Shown: positions 1-5,429 of the stretch, in pieces | Layout of the letters: each line of letters opens with the position of its first letter | How positions within the stretch are numbered: the stretch's first letter is position 1 | Source of the DNA: Gemmatimonadales bacterium | GTDB lineage: Bacteria; Gemmatimonadota; Gemmatimonadetes; Gemmatimonadales; GWC2-71-9 | Assembly (NCBI GenBank): GCA_013812695.1 | Contig: JACCSZ010000077.1 | Span: 1-5,429 of the forward strand | Direction of reading: 5' to 3' | DNA: 5,429 bases | Made by a program: the position numbers and the translations under genes | Notes under the pieces: generated by a model | What the model saw: the letters and a program-made list of their open reading frames with translations, nothing else | The model's database searches: none | What the model was told of the DNA's origin: nothing

Positions 1-84
1 GCGAGGGCCGCGGGCATCGGCGGGTTCGGCTCATGCTCGTTCACCGAGCCGGTCGAGGAGCTGCGTGGGATGGGAGTGCTATAG
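1..84 (+). CDS. C-terminal end of an unidentified upstream protein (5' end outside window)
   Basis: An open frame enters from the left edge and ends at TAG 82-84, giving 27 residues that finish FTEPVEELRGMGVL. Nearly all its codons end in G or C (for example ATC GGC GGG TTC GGC), as in the genes around it, which supports real coding. Only one base separates its stop from the GTG of the fumarylacetoacetase gene, so the two are very probably cotranscribed and perhaps translationally coupled. The fragment is too short to assign a family. Genes beside fumarylacetoacetase often belong to homogentisate catabolism, but nothing in this tail identifies such an enzyme. Confidence 0.6.
   Translation, partial: ARAAGIGGFGSCSFTEPVEELRGMGVL
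73..76 (+). promoter_or_regulatory. Ribosome binding site (GGAG) for fumarylacetoacetase
   Basis: GGAG lies nine bases before GTG 86. It selects this start over the in-frame GTG at 65, which would add seven residues (MGWECYS) overlapping the upstream gene. The site itself sits inside the last codons of the upstream gene. Confidence 0.55.
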
Positions 85-85
85 C

Positions 86-1408
86 GTGGACCAGACGCAC
101 GACCCTGCCCTGACCTCTTGGGTGCCGTCGGCCCAGGGGCACCCGGACTTCCCGATCCAGAACCTTCCCTTCGGCATCTTTCACCGCGTCGACGACAAGG
201 ACGACCCATCGCCCGCGCGCACCGGTATGGCCATCGGCGACTACGTGCTCGACCTCACCGCCTGCCACGACGAGGGCTGGTTCACCGGCGCGGCCGACCG
301 CGCGGGCGCGGCGCTCGCCGCCCCCGCGCTCAACCACGTGATGGCGCTCGGCCGCGAAACCTGGCGCGCCGTTCGGACTCAGGCGAGCGCGCTCCTCGCT
401 ACCGACTCGCCTGTCTATCGCTCCAACCGCCGCCTCGGCGACCACATCCTGGTGCCGATGGCGGAGGCCGAGATGCTGCTGCCGGCTATGGTGGGCGACT
501 ACACCGACTTCTACGCCTCGGTGCACCACGCGACCAACGTCGGCAGCATGTTCCGGCCCGACAACCCGCTGTTGCCGAACTACAAGTGGCTGCCGATCGG
601 GTATCACGGTCGCGCCTCGTCGCTGGTGGTGAGCGGCACGCCCGTGCGGCGACCGCGCGGCCAGATCAAAGACCCGAAGGCGGACGTGCCGGAGTACGCG
701 CCTTCGCGCTCACTCGACTACGAGATGGAGGTAGGGTGCATCATCGGGGTGGGAAACGCGCTCGGGACACCGGTGCCGATCACCGCCGCGGAGTCGCACC
801 TGTTCGGCCTGTGCCTGGTGAACGACTGGTCTGCGCGCGACCTGCAGAGCTGGGAGTATCAGCCACTCGGCCCGTTCCTGGCCAAGAACTTCGCGACGAC
901 GGTGTCGCCCTGGGTCGTGACCCTCGACGCGCTCGAGCCGTTCCGGGTGCCGGCCACCGCGCGGCCGGCCGGAGATCCGGCGCCCCTGCCCCATCTCACG
1001 TCGCCCGAGCACGAGGCGCGGGGCGGAGTGGACCTGACCGTCGAAGTGTACCTGGCCTCGGCACGGATGCGGGCGGAGGGCACGGCGCCGATCCGCCTGA
1101 GCCGAGGGCGGGTCGCGGATCTCTATTGGACGCCGGCGCAGATGCTGGCGCATCACGCGAGCAACGGCTGCAACCTGCAGCCCGGCGATCTGTTCGCGAC
1201 CGGCACGGTGTCAGGGCCGACCAAGGACGCGCGCGGCTGCCTGCTCGAGCTCACCTGGCGCGGCGCCGAGCCGCTCACGCTGCCGTCGGGCGAGCGCCGG
1301 ACGTTTCTGGAGGACGGAGACGAGGTGACGATGCGCGGATACGCCGAGCGCGAGGGCGCGGCGCGGATCGGGTTCGGGGAGTGCCGGGGAATGGTGACGC
1401 CGGCCTAG
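86..1408 (+). CDS. fahA: Fumarylacetoacetase (fumarylacetoacetate hydrolase)
   Basis: This cytosolic enzyme hydrolyses 4-fumarylacetoacetate to fumarate and acetoacetate, the last step of tyrosine/phenylalanine catabolism through homogentisate. The 440-residue product has the family's usual length. The N-terminal SH3-like domain (about 1-130) starts with FPIQNLPFGIF, and the catalytic FAH domain follows. Matching the well-studied mouse enzyme, the metal ligands are D141 (GDYTDFY), E213 and E215 (DYEMEVG) and D247 (NDWSARD). The catalytic dyad is H148 (HHATNVG) with E388 (LLELTW). Substrate-site residues Y143, R157, Y173, R251, Q254 and K267 are also present, as is the C-terminal signature RIGFGECRG. 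No key residue is missing, so it should be active. GTG 86 is chosen because GGAG precedes it by nine bases and it follows the upstream stop by one base. An insertion of mostly small and proline residues (about 290-320) is slightly longer than in the animal enzyme. Homogentisate dioxygenase and maleylacetoacetate isomerase are not in the window. Confidence 0.97.
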   Translation: MDQTHDPALTSWVPSAQGHPDFPIQNLPFGIFHRVDDKDDPSPARTGMAIGDYVLDLTACHDEGWFTGAADRAGAALAAPALNHVMALGRETWRAVRTQASALLATDSPVYRSNRRLGDHILVPMAEAEMLLPAMVGDYTDFYASVHHATNVGSMFRPDNPLLPNYKWLPIGYHGRASSLVVSGTPVRRPRGQIKDPKADVPEYAPSRSLDYEMEVGCIIGVGNALGTPVPITAAESHLFGLCLVNDWSARDLQSWEYQPLGPFLAKNFATTVSPWVVTLDALEPFRVPATARPAGDPAPLPHLTSPEHEARGGVDLTVEVYLASARMRAEGTAPIRLSRGRVADLYWTPAQMLAHHASNGCNLQPGDLFATGTVSGPTKDARGCLLELTWRGAEPLTLPSGERRTFLEDGDEVTMRGYAEREGAARIGFGECRGMVTPA

Positions 1409-1414
1409 GGAGCG

Positions 1415-1428
1415 GGCGATGGATCGCC
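1415..1428. terminator. Short inverted repeat between convergent genes, possible weak terminator
   Basis: GGCGAT-GG-ATCGCC forms a perfect 6-bp inverted repeat in the 42-bp gap between the fumarylacetoacetase and VOC stops. The two-base spacer means a real hairpin would open to a 4-base loop with a 5-bp stem. There is no T-tract on either side, so intrinsic termination is doubtful, and a repeat this short can arise by chance in GC-rich DNA. Confidence 0.2.
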
Positions 1429-1450
1429 GCGGAGGACGGCCAAGTCGACC

Positions 1451-1879
1451 TCAGTAGTTCGCCCAGAGCCCCGGGGTGGCCAGCTCGACCAGGTGCCCGT
1501 CCGGGTCCCTGAAGTACAGGCTCTTCGCCGTTGCCTTCCACTCCACGCGGCTCTCGACCTCCACCCCGGCACGAGCCAGCCGCCGTTCCCACACCGGGAT
1601 ATCCGCGACATCCGCCGCGAACGCGAAATGAATCCGCCCTTCCGCGTCATGGGGTGGAATCCGCCCGCCGGGCGTGTCCACGGACTCCAGCGTTCCGCCC
1701 TTGAGGAACAGCAGAAGGACGTCCCTTCCTCCCACGTCGAACGCGCACATGCGATCGTCCTCGATCAGCACCTCGAAGCCGAACAGGTCGCGGTACCAGG
1801 TCGTTGACCGCCCCAGGTCGGCTACGTAGATCGCAGTCTCCAGCACCCCGCGAAGTCGAGGCGCCGTATCACGTTCCAT
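1451..1879 (-). CDS. VOC superfamily (glyoxalase/bleomycin-resistance/dioxygenase fold) protein
   Basis: The 142-residue protein carries two beta-alpha-beta-beta-beta modules of the vicinal oxygen chelate fold. The first is about 11-60 (GVLETAIYVADLGRSTTWYRDLFGFEVL) and the second about 82-136 (HFAFAADV and SLYFRDPDGHLVELATPG). The last strand motif RDPDGHLVEL is diagnostic. Likely metal-ligand positions are E14 (often His in this fold), H84 and E132, with H77 nearby. The reaction is not predictable, since family members include lactoylglutathione lyases, extradiol dioxygenases, epimerases and antibiotic-binding proteins. ATG 1879 is chosen because GGAGG lies seven bases upstream and the conserved fold begins ten residues later. 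An in-frame ATG at 1933 would add 18 mainly basic, unconserved-looking residues (MPPGDKARKRRW) and leave almost no room for promoters in the divergent spacer. It converges on fumarylacetoacetase and diverges from the Rieske gene. Confidence 0.93.
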   Translation of the reverse strand: MERDTAPRLRGVLETAIYVADLGRSTTWYRDLFGFEVLIEDDRMCAFDVGGRDVLLLFLKGGTLESVDTPGGRIPPHDAEGRIHFAFAADVADIPVWERRLARAGVEVESRVEWKATAKSLYFRDPDGHLVELATPGLWANY

Positions 1880-1963
1880 GCTCGGACCTCCGCGCTGCCA
1901 CCGACGCTTCCGCGCCTTGTCGCCGGGTGGCATATTTCACGGTCACCTCTTTGGAGACTCCCC
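1880..1963. promoter_or_regulatory. Divergent intergenic region, probable promoters for the VOC and Rieske genes
   Basis: This 84-bp spacer lies between the start codons of two divergent genes, so promoters for both should fall here or in the flanking coding ends. It holds a small AT-rich patch (CATATTTCA, 1931-1939) in otherwise GC-rich DNA. I could not identify a convincing -35/-10 pair on either strand. The patch is flanked by GGTG (1926-1929) and CACC (1945-1948), a weak imperfect dyad that could be an operator but is not strong enough to call. Confidence 0.45.
1887..1891 (-). promoter_or_regulatory. Ribosome binding site (GGAGG) for the VOC protein
   Basis: The minus strand reads GGAGG seven bases before ATG 1879 and fixes that start. 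A weaker AGGTGA lies nine bases before the alternative ATG at 1933, so the longer form cannot be excluded completely. Confidence 0.6.
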
Positions 1964-3094
1964 GTGGCCACGTTCCTCAAGACGACCGACATCTCCATCG
2001 ACGGCGCGCGCACGCTGCCCGGGGAATACTACACGTCACCCGAGGTGTACGCCCAGGAGATGGAACGGATCTTCACGCAGCGCTGGCTCTGCGTCGGCCG
2101 CGAGGACCGCATCCCGAGCCAGGGCGACTGGTTCGCCCAGGAGATCGGCAAGGAGAGCATCATCGTCCTCCGCGACCGGGACGACGTCTACCGCGCGTAC
2201 TACAACGTGTGCCGCCACCGCGGCACGCGGATCTGCGAGGAGCACAGCGGCCGGTTCGCCGGGACGATCCAGTGCCCGTACCACGCCTGGACCTACGGCC
2301 TGGACGGCCGGCTCATCGGGGCCCCGTCCACCAGGGAGCTCGAGCACTTCGACAAGTCCGACTGGCCGCTCCACGCGGTCCCGGTCGCGACCTGGGAAGG
2401 CTTCCTCTTCATCAACCTCGCCGACGAGCCCGAGCCGTTCGACCAGGCCTGGGCGCCGCTGGTCGGCCGGTTCAGCCGGTTCAACCTGCCGAACCTGACG
2501 GTTGTCCGCACCATCGAGTACGACGTGAAGTCGAACTGGAAGCTCCTGTTCCAGAACTACTCCGAGTGCTACCACTGCGGCCCCGTCCATCCGGCGCTGG
2601 CCAGGCTGACGCCCCCCACCAGCGGCGAGAACGATCTGACCGAAGGCCCGTTCACTGGCGGCTACATGGTGCTCAACCGTGGTGCCGAGAGCATGACGCT
2701 GAGCGGCCAGTCGTGTGGCGTGCCGGTCGGTGATCTGGCCGATGAGGACATGAACCGCGTGTACTATTACGCGGTCTTCCCCAACATGCTGCTGAGCCTG
2801 CATCCCGACTACGTGATGTTTCACACGCTCTGGCCCCAGGGCACCGACCGCACGCTGATCTCCTGTTCCTGGCTTTTCCATCCCGCCACGCTCCACGACC
2901 CGGATTTCGATCCGGACGATGGCGTGCAGTTCTGGGACATGACCAACAAGCAGGATTGGCACATCTGCGAGCAGAGCCAGCTCGGCATCGCGTCGCGCGC
3001 GTACACGCCGGGGCCGTACTCGAAGCGGGAGAGTCTGTCGGCGCAGTTCGACCGGGAGGTGCTGCGGAGCCTGGGGCACCGGGTGCCGAAGTGA
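1964..3094 (+). CDS. Rieske non-heme iron (ring-hydroxylating type) oxygenase, alpha subunit
   Basis: This 376-residue cytosolic protein has both halves of a Rieske oxygenase alpha subunit. The Rieske [2Fe-2S] ligands are C83, H85, C104 and H107 (NVCRHRGT and CPYHAWTYG). The catalytic domain begins near 180 with NWKLLFQNYSECYHCGPVHP, where H204 and H209 bind the mononuclear iron and E201 occupies the bridging acidic position between the two centres. D331 in NKQDWHICEQSQLG is the likely third iron ligand. Such enzymes use O2 and two electrons for hydroxylation or oxidative N- or O-demethylation. FWDMTNKQDW and the C-terminal GPYSKRESLSAQF resemble single-subunit members such as quaternary-amine oxygenases rather than alpha-beta naphthalene-type enzymes, but the substrate cannot be read from sequence. 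GTG 1964 has GGAG seven bases upstream. No beta subunit, ferredoxin or reductase gene is visible, so electron donors must be encoded elsewhere. It looks intact. Confidence 0.95.
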   Translation: MATFLKTTDISIDGARTLPGEYYTSPEVYAQEMERIFTQRWLCVGREDRIPSQGDWFAQEIGKESIIVLRDRDDVYRAYYNVCRHRGTRICEEHSGRFAGTIQCPYHAWTYGLDGRLIGAPSTRELEHFDKSDWPLHAVPVATWEGFLFINLADEPEPFDQAWAPLVGRFSRFNLPNLTVVRTIEYDVKSNWKLLFQNYSECYHCGPVHPALARLTPPTSGENDLTEGPFTGGYMVLNRGAESMTLSGQSCGVPVGDLADEDMNRVYYYAVFPNMLLSLHPDYVMFHTLWPQGTDRTLISCSWLFHPATLHDPDFDPDDGVQFWDMTNKQDWHICEQSQLGIASRAYTPGPYSKRESLSAQFDREVLRSLGHRVPK

Positions 3095-3164
3095 CCGAGG
3101 GGCCCAGGGCTACCGGTATCCACCGCAAACTGCCCAGCCCGACCCGCACGCGATGCTCCCTCGG
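3095..3164. terminator. Nested inverted repeats between convergent genes, possible bidirectional terminator
   Basis: The 73-bp gap between the Rieske stop and the membrane-protein stop holds an outer 7-bp inverted repeat, CCGAGGG (3095-3101) with CCCTCGG (3158-3164). Inside it lies a 5-bp one, GGGCT (3107-3111) with AGCCC (3136-3140). The outer arms begin right after one stop and end just before the other. Spacers are long and there is no T-tract, so it is only a candidate. Confidence 0.3.
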
Positions 3165-3167
3165 GCA

Positions 3168-3689
3168 CTAGAGGTAGCGCGCGATCGCCATGGCGCTCGC
3201 CGCGATGAGGAGCAGCCCCGCCGTGATTCGCGCGCCGAGCAGCATGCGCTCTCGGAGCCGCTCGATCTCCACCTGCTGCTCGGCGGACGCTGGTGCTCCC
3301 GCGGCCGGCAGGCTCTGGATGATGGTCGCCATCCGCCTGCCGGCGGAACCGGCGATTCCCATGCCCAGCACCGCCCCGAGGACCGCCGCCAGCCCGCCGA
3401 CCCCGTAGGCGATGCCCGGAGGAGTGCCCGCCCACGCTCCATGGGTGGCGGCCACCAGGCGGCCATACATCGCGAACCCCGACAGGACCGTGAGCAGTAT
3501 GGCGATGCCGAGAAAGACCGGCAGCCGGCGCCGTACCATGAGGTGCTCCATGAAACGGCCTCCTGCCGGCCCGGTCTCGCGCACGGTGGGGATGAGGAAG
3601 CCGGCCATCAGAAACGCCACGCCGACCCAGAAGCTGCCCGCCAGGATGTGAAGCAGGCGAAGGACCAGGGTGACGGTGGTGTCGTTCAT
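3168..3689 (-). CDS. Four-helix integral membrane protein, CopD/DUF2269-like
   Basis: The 173-residue product has four predicted membrane helices at about 8-34, 56-76, 91-114 and 149-171. A hydrophilic loop rich in Glu and Arg (about 132-148) precedes the last helix. Helix 1 contains LHILAGSFWVGVAFLMAGFLIP, a His-x6-Trp-Val-Gly pattern common in CopD-like and DUF2269-type inner-membrane proteins, where the histidine may bind metal or heme. The assignment rests on this pattern and the topology only, and no function is known. ATG 3689 has GGAGG seven bases upstream (minus strand, 3697-3701), so the start is secure. It begins 38 bp after the flavoprotein gene on the same strand and is probably its operon partner. 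Its 3' end converges on the intact Rieske gene. Confidence 0.8.
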   Translation of the reverse strand: MNDTTVTLVLRLLHILAGSFWVGVAFLMAGFLIPTVRETGPAGGRFMEHLMVRRRLPVFLGIAILLTVLSGFAMYGRLVAATHGAWAGTPPGIAYGVGGLAAVLGAVLGMGIAGSAGRRMATIIQSLPAAGAPASAEQQVEIERLRERMLLGARITAGLLLIAASAMAIARYL

Positions 3690-3727
3690 GCGTGCGCCTC
3701 CACGTTGCCCTGGCCTCCGAGCCGCCC

Positions 3728-4894
3728 TCAGACCAGGTAGTTCGCCGGCGGATTCGCCAGCTGTAGCATCTCCCGATCGATCCGGAACGGCTCGATGTTC
3801 CGCTCGGTTCGCCCATCGATCGCCAGCTCCGATAAAATCCTACCGATCAGCGACGCGAATTTGTACCCGTGCCCGCCGCCGATGCCAACGGCCACGTTGG
3901 GGTGGGCGGGCAGGGTGTCGAGCACGAAGTCGCGGTCGGGGGTCAGCGTGTACAGGCAGGTCTTGGTGTAGATGATGGGACCGAGCGCCTTGGGGATGTA
4001 GGTCTCCAGAAACTTTACGACGCGCGCGAGCGCCGCCTGGTCCGGCTCGAAGCTGCGCGATTCCGCGGTCGTCTCCTGCCCGCCCCCATCCTGCCCTGCC
4101 TTGGGTCCTGCCTCCCCGAACGCCGGGAAGCCGTAGAAGCACGGATCGTCCATCCAGATCCAGATCGGGAACCGGTCCGGCTGGAACTCCGGCTGATGCG
4201 GCGTGCCGAAGTAAGTGACCTGCTCTTTGGTGACGCGAAGGGGCAGGTGCAGGCCGAAGTCCGCGAGCGCGCTGTTGGACCACGCACCCGCGGCGATGAC
4301 CAGCTTCCGGCAGCGGTAGGTGACGCCGCCCGCCGTGACTTCCACTTCGCCTTCGACCGGCCGGAGTCGTTCGACCGGCGCCTGGTCGCGGAGTGTAGCC
4401 CCGTGGGCCCGGGCCATGCGGACGTGCGCGGCATTCCCACGCTCCGCCATGGCGATCCCGCTCTCAGGCTGATAGAGGCCGTGGATGTCGTCCGTGACGG
4501 TAAACTGGGGCCACCGCCGGCGGATCTCCGCGGCATCCAGATGCTCGTACGGCACCCCCGCCGCGTCCATGCTGCCGCTGTAGTTCGCGAGCGGGACCGC
4601 GCTCCCGCGCTTCGCGAAGTCGAGCCCGCCGGTCTTGAGCACCAGCGGCTCCTTCGCGTCACGCTCCAGCTCGTGCCAGGCGATATAGGCGTGTCGAGCC
4701 AGCTCGACGTAGTCGGGCGTGTGGTACGAGAGCCGGATGATCCGCGAATGGTCCTGCGACTCGCCCCGGACGTGCGCGATCTCGAACTGCTCGAGTCCCA
4801 GCACTTCCCCGCCGGCCCGGCGGGAGAGCCAGTACGCCGCGGCGCCGCCCCACCCGCCGAGGCCGAGGACGATGTATTCGTAGTCGCGCTTCAC
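3728..4894 (-). CDS. FAD-dependent amine oxidase of the monomeric sarcosine oxidase / N-methyltryptophan oxidase family
   Basis: This 388-residue flavoprotein would oxidise a secondary or N-methylated amino acid with O2, releasing an aldehyde (formaldehyde from N-methyl groups) and H2O2. An N-terminal dinucleotide-binding site, G11-x-G13-x-x-G16, follows YEYIVLGLGG. RIIRLSY (R51, R54) matches the flavin and substrate-contact region of Bacillus monomeric sarcosine oxidase (MSOX, R49 and R52). C313 in KTCLYTLTPD matches the covalent FAD cysteine C315, K265 in GPKAG matches the oxygen-activating lysine, and K345 in GHGYKFAS matches the substrate-carboxylate lysine K348. All catalytic features are therefore present. 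MSOX H269 appears to be D269, suggesting a different substrate. GTG 4894 is chosen because the flavin-binding strand begins five residues later. No clear ribosome binding site precedes it, and GTG overlaps the stop of the upstream Rieske remnant (GTGA), which suggests translational coupling. The frame stays open up to 5128, but that extension is the remnant read out of frame. Confidence 0.93.
   Translation of the reverse strand: MKRDYEYIVLGLGGWGGAAAYWLSRRAGGEVLGLEQFEIAHVRGESQDHSRIIRLSYHTPDYVELARHAYIAWHELERDAKEPLVLKTGGLDFAKRGSAVPLANYSGSMDAAGVPYEHLDAAEIRRRWPQFTVTDDIHGLYQPESGIAMAERGNAAHVRMARAHGATLRDQAPVERLRPVEGEVEVTAGGVTYRCRKLVIAAGAWSNSALADFGLHLPLRVTKEQVTYFGTPHQPEFQPDRFPIWIWMDDPCFYGFPAFGEAGPKAGQDGGGQETTAESRSFEPDQAALARVVKFLETYIPKALGPIIYTKTCLYTLTPDRDFVLDTLPAHPNVAVGIGGGHGYKFASLIGRILSELAIDGRTERNIEPFRIDREMLQLANPPANYLV
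4891..4894 (-). promoter_or_regulatory. Overlapping stop/start (GTGA) joining Rieske remnant and flavoprotein
   Basis: On the minus strand, GTG (4894-4892) starts the flavoprotein and TGA (4893-4891) ends the Rieske remnant. The roughly 20 bases before the GTG lack a purine-rich ribosome binding site. Ribosomes finishing the remnant are therefore the likely source of initiation, as in ordinary ATGA/GTGA-coupled operon genes. Confidence 0.5.
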
Positions 4895-5130
4895 TTGAAC
4901 GCGGGCACCAGCCGGCACAACTCTGGATGGACCGGTCCGCAATGACAGCACTCGTGGTAATTCTCGAGCATCACCTTCCAGTTGGCCGGAACCTCGTAGA
5001 CGAGGCGCCGTGCGACTCGCAGCGCGCGGAGCGGGTAGCGACGGAGCCGTTCGGGCACCGCCCCGAGCTGCGCGGTCAGGCCGTGGCCCTTCGCCAGGGC
5101 TTCGGCCGTCCACGAGTGGTAGGACCACAT
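4891..5130 (-). pseudogene. Remnant of a second Rieske oxygenase alpha subunit, truncated at both ends
   Basis: A 79-residue open frame ends with ANWKVMLENYHECCHCGPVHP followed by ELCRLVPAFK. This is the start of the catalytic domain of a Rieske oxygenase alpha subunit, with E60 and iron ligands H63 and H68. About 150-200 C-terminal residues, including the third iron ligand, are missing because the flavoprotein gene begins at once. The N-terminal Rieske domain is also missing. MWSYHSWT at the start may be the last shred of a CPYHSWT motif with its cysteine lost, joined after a deletion to LTAQLGAVPERLRRYPL, but this match is short. It resembles the intact Rieske protein of this window in NWK, NY-x-EC-x-HCGPVHP and little else, so it is a different paralogue rather than a recent copy. 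The motif shows C62 where Tyr is usual. No single frameshift could restore it. It might still be translated as a leader for the flavoprotein. Confidence 0.8.
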
Positions 5131-5144
5131 CTGGGAAGTCCGGC

Positions 5145-5429
5145 TCAGCGGCCGCTGGCCAAGCGCTCGCCCAGTCGCCGCGGAACCAGAATCGTGGTTG
5201 TAAAGGAGAGAACGACCTCGCCCCGCTGGTTGTCGGTGATCACTCGCAGGCGCATCGTGCCCCGATCAGGCTTGGAGGTGGAAGGGCGGAGCTCGATCAC
5301 CTCACTCCGGGCGTGGAGCACGTCGCCCGCCTTCACGGGGCGGGGCCAGCGCACCTCGTCGACGCCGAGGCCGATGAGACCCCAGGCCGGGCGGATCTCG
5401 CCCTCGACCAGGAGCCGCATCGTCAGCGC
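5145..5429 (-). CDS. MaoC-like (hotdog fold) protein, 5' end outside window
   Basis: The C-terminal 94 residues of a MaoC-type protein run in from the right edge and stop at TGA (5147-5145). The frame is open upstream of the internal ATG at 5420 (preceded by Ala-Leu-Thr), so that ATG is not the likely start. GLIGLGVDEVRWPRPVKAGDVLHARSEV followed by SKPDRGTMRLRVITDNQRGEVVLSFT is the typical C-terminal hotdog half of MaoC dehydratase-like proteins of about 150 residues. Family members hydrate (R)-enoyl-CoA thioesters or act on related CoA esters. The Asp/His catalytic segment would lie in the missing N-terminal part, so activity and substrate cannot be judged. The Rieske remnant starts 14 bp downstream, in keeping with a shared minus-strand transcript. 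Confidence 0.9.
   Translation of the reverse strand, partial: ALTMRLLVEGEIRPAWGLIGLGVDEVRWPRPVKAGDVLHARSEVIELRPSTSKPDRGTMRLRVITDNQRGEVVLSFTTTILVPRRLGERLASGR

Noticed and set aside
65..85. In-frame GTG at 65 as the fumarylacetoacetase start
   Set aside because: It would overlap the upstream gene by 20 bases and add an unconserved MGWECYS. GTG 86 has GGAG at the proper distance.
118..1512. Long + strand open frame overlapping fumarylacetoacetase
   Set aside because: Its product is an Arg/Ala/Gly-rich low-complexity shadow, while the frame at 86-1408 carries every catalytic residue of the family.
2036..3079. Long minus-strand open frame opposite the Rieske gene
   Set aside because: It is antisense to a confidently identified gene, with no recognisable domain. 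High GC makes such stop-free antisense frames common.
2821..3816. Minus-strand frame spanning the membrane protein and the end of the Rieske gene
   Set aside because: The membrane-protein frame has clear helices and a strong RBS. This one is a His/Arg/Gly-rich shadow crossing convergent gene ends.
3869..4945. Long + strand open frame opposite the flavoprotein
   Set aside because: It is antisense to a gene with complete MSOX motifs, and its Arg/Val/Ala-rich sequence fits no family.
4895..5128. A 78-residue N-terminal extension of the flavoprotein, open to an ATG at 5128
   Set aside because: The extension is Arg/Ala/Pro-rich with no family match and is the Rieske remnant read in another frame. 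The flavin-binding strand starts right after GTG 4894, as in other family members.
1..5429. Transposon, phage, CRISPR or defence-system signatures
   Set aside because: No transposase or integrase motifs, terminal repeats, regularly spaced repeats or known defence domains were seen. The genes are metabolic.

Overview
The window is GC-rich bacterial chromosomal DNA. Codons end mostly in G or C, three of the five starts that can be placed are or may be GTG, and genes are tightly packed. Gene content (fumarylacetoacetase, orphan Rieske oxygenase, sarcosine-oxidase-type flavoenzyme, MaoC protein) is typical of a metabolically versatile soil or sediment bacterium. The lineage cannot be fixed from this sequence. 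I see no mobile element, CRISPR array, tRNA, rRNA or defence system.

Layout. On the + strand, positions 1-84 hold the last 27 codons of an unidentified gene. One base later comes a complete fumarylacetoacetase (86-1408), the last enzyme of the homogentisate branch of tyrosine/phenylalanine breakdown. It converges on a small VOC-fold (glyoxalase/dioxygenase superfamily) gene on the minus strand (1451-1879). An 84-bp divergent spacer separates that gene from a complete Rieske ring-hydroxylating oxygenase alpha subunit on the + strand (1964-3094).

The right half is a minus-strand series, read right to left. It begins with a MaoC-like protein whose 5' end lies outside the window (5145-5429). Next is an 80-codon remnant of a second Rieske oxygenase (4891-5130), then a complete MSOX/N-methyltryptophan-oxidase-type flavoprotein (3728-4894), then a four-helix membrane protein (3168-3689). 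The close spacing suggests one transcript, which converges on the intact Rieske gene.

How they may work together. Rieske oxygenases of this type and sarcosine-oxidase-like flavoenzymes can act in succession on N-methylated compounds, for example glycine betaine demethylation followed by sarcosine oxidation. The cluster may therefore be an N-demethylation or amine-catabolism locus, but this is inference from gene content only. The most unusual point is the Rieske remnant. It keeps the mononuclear-iron motif but lacks most of the Rieske domain and all of the C-terminal half, and its stop codon overlaps the GTG start of the flavoprotein, which has no obvious ribosome binding site of its own.
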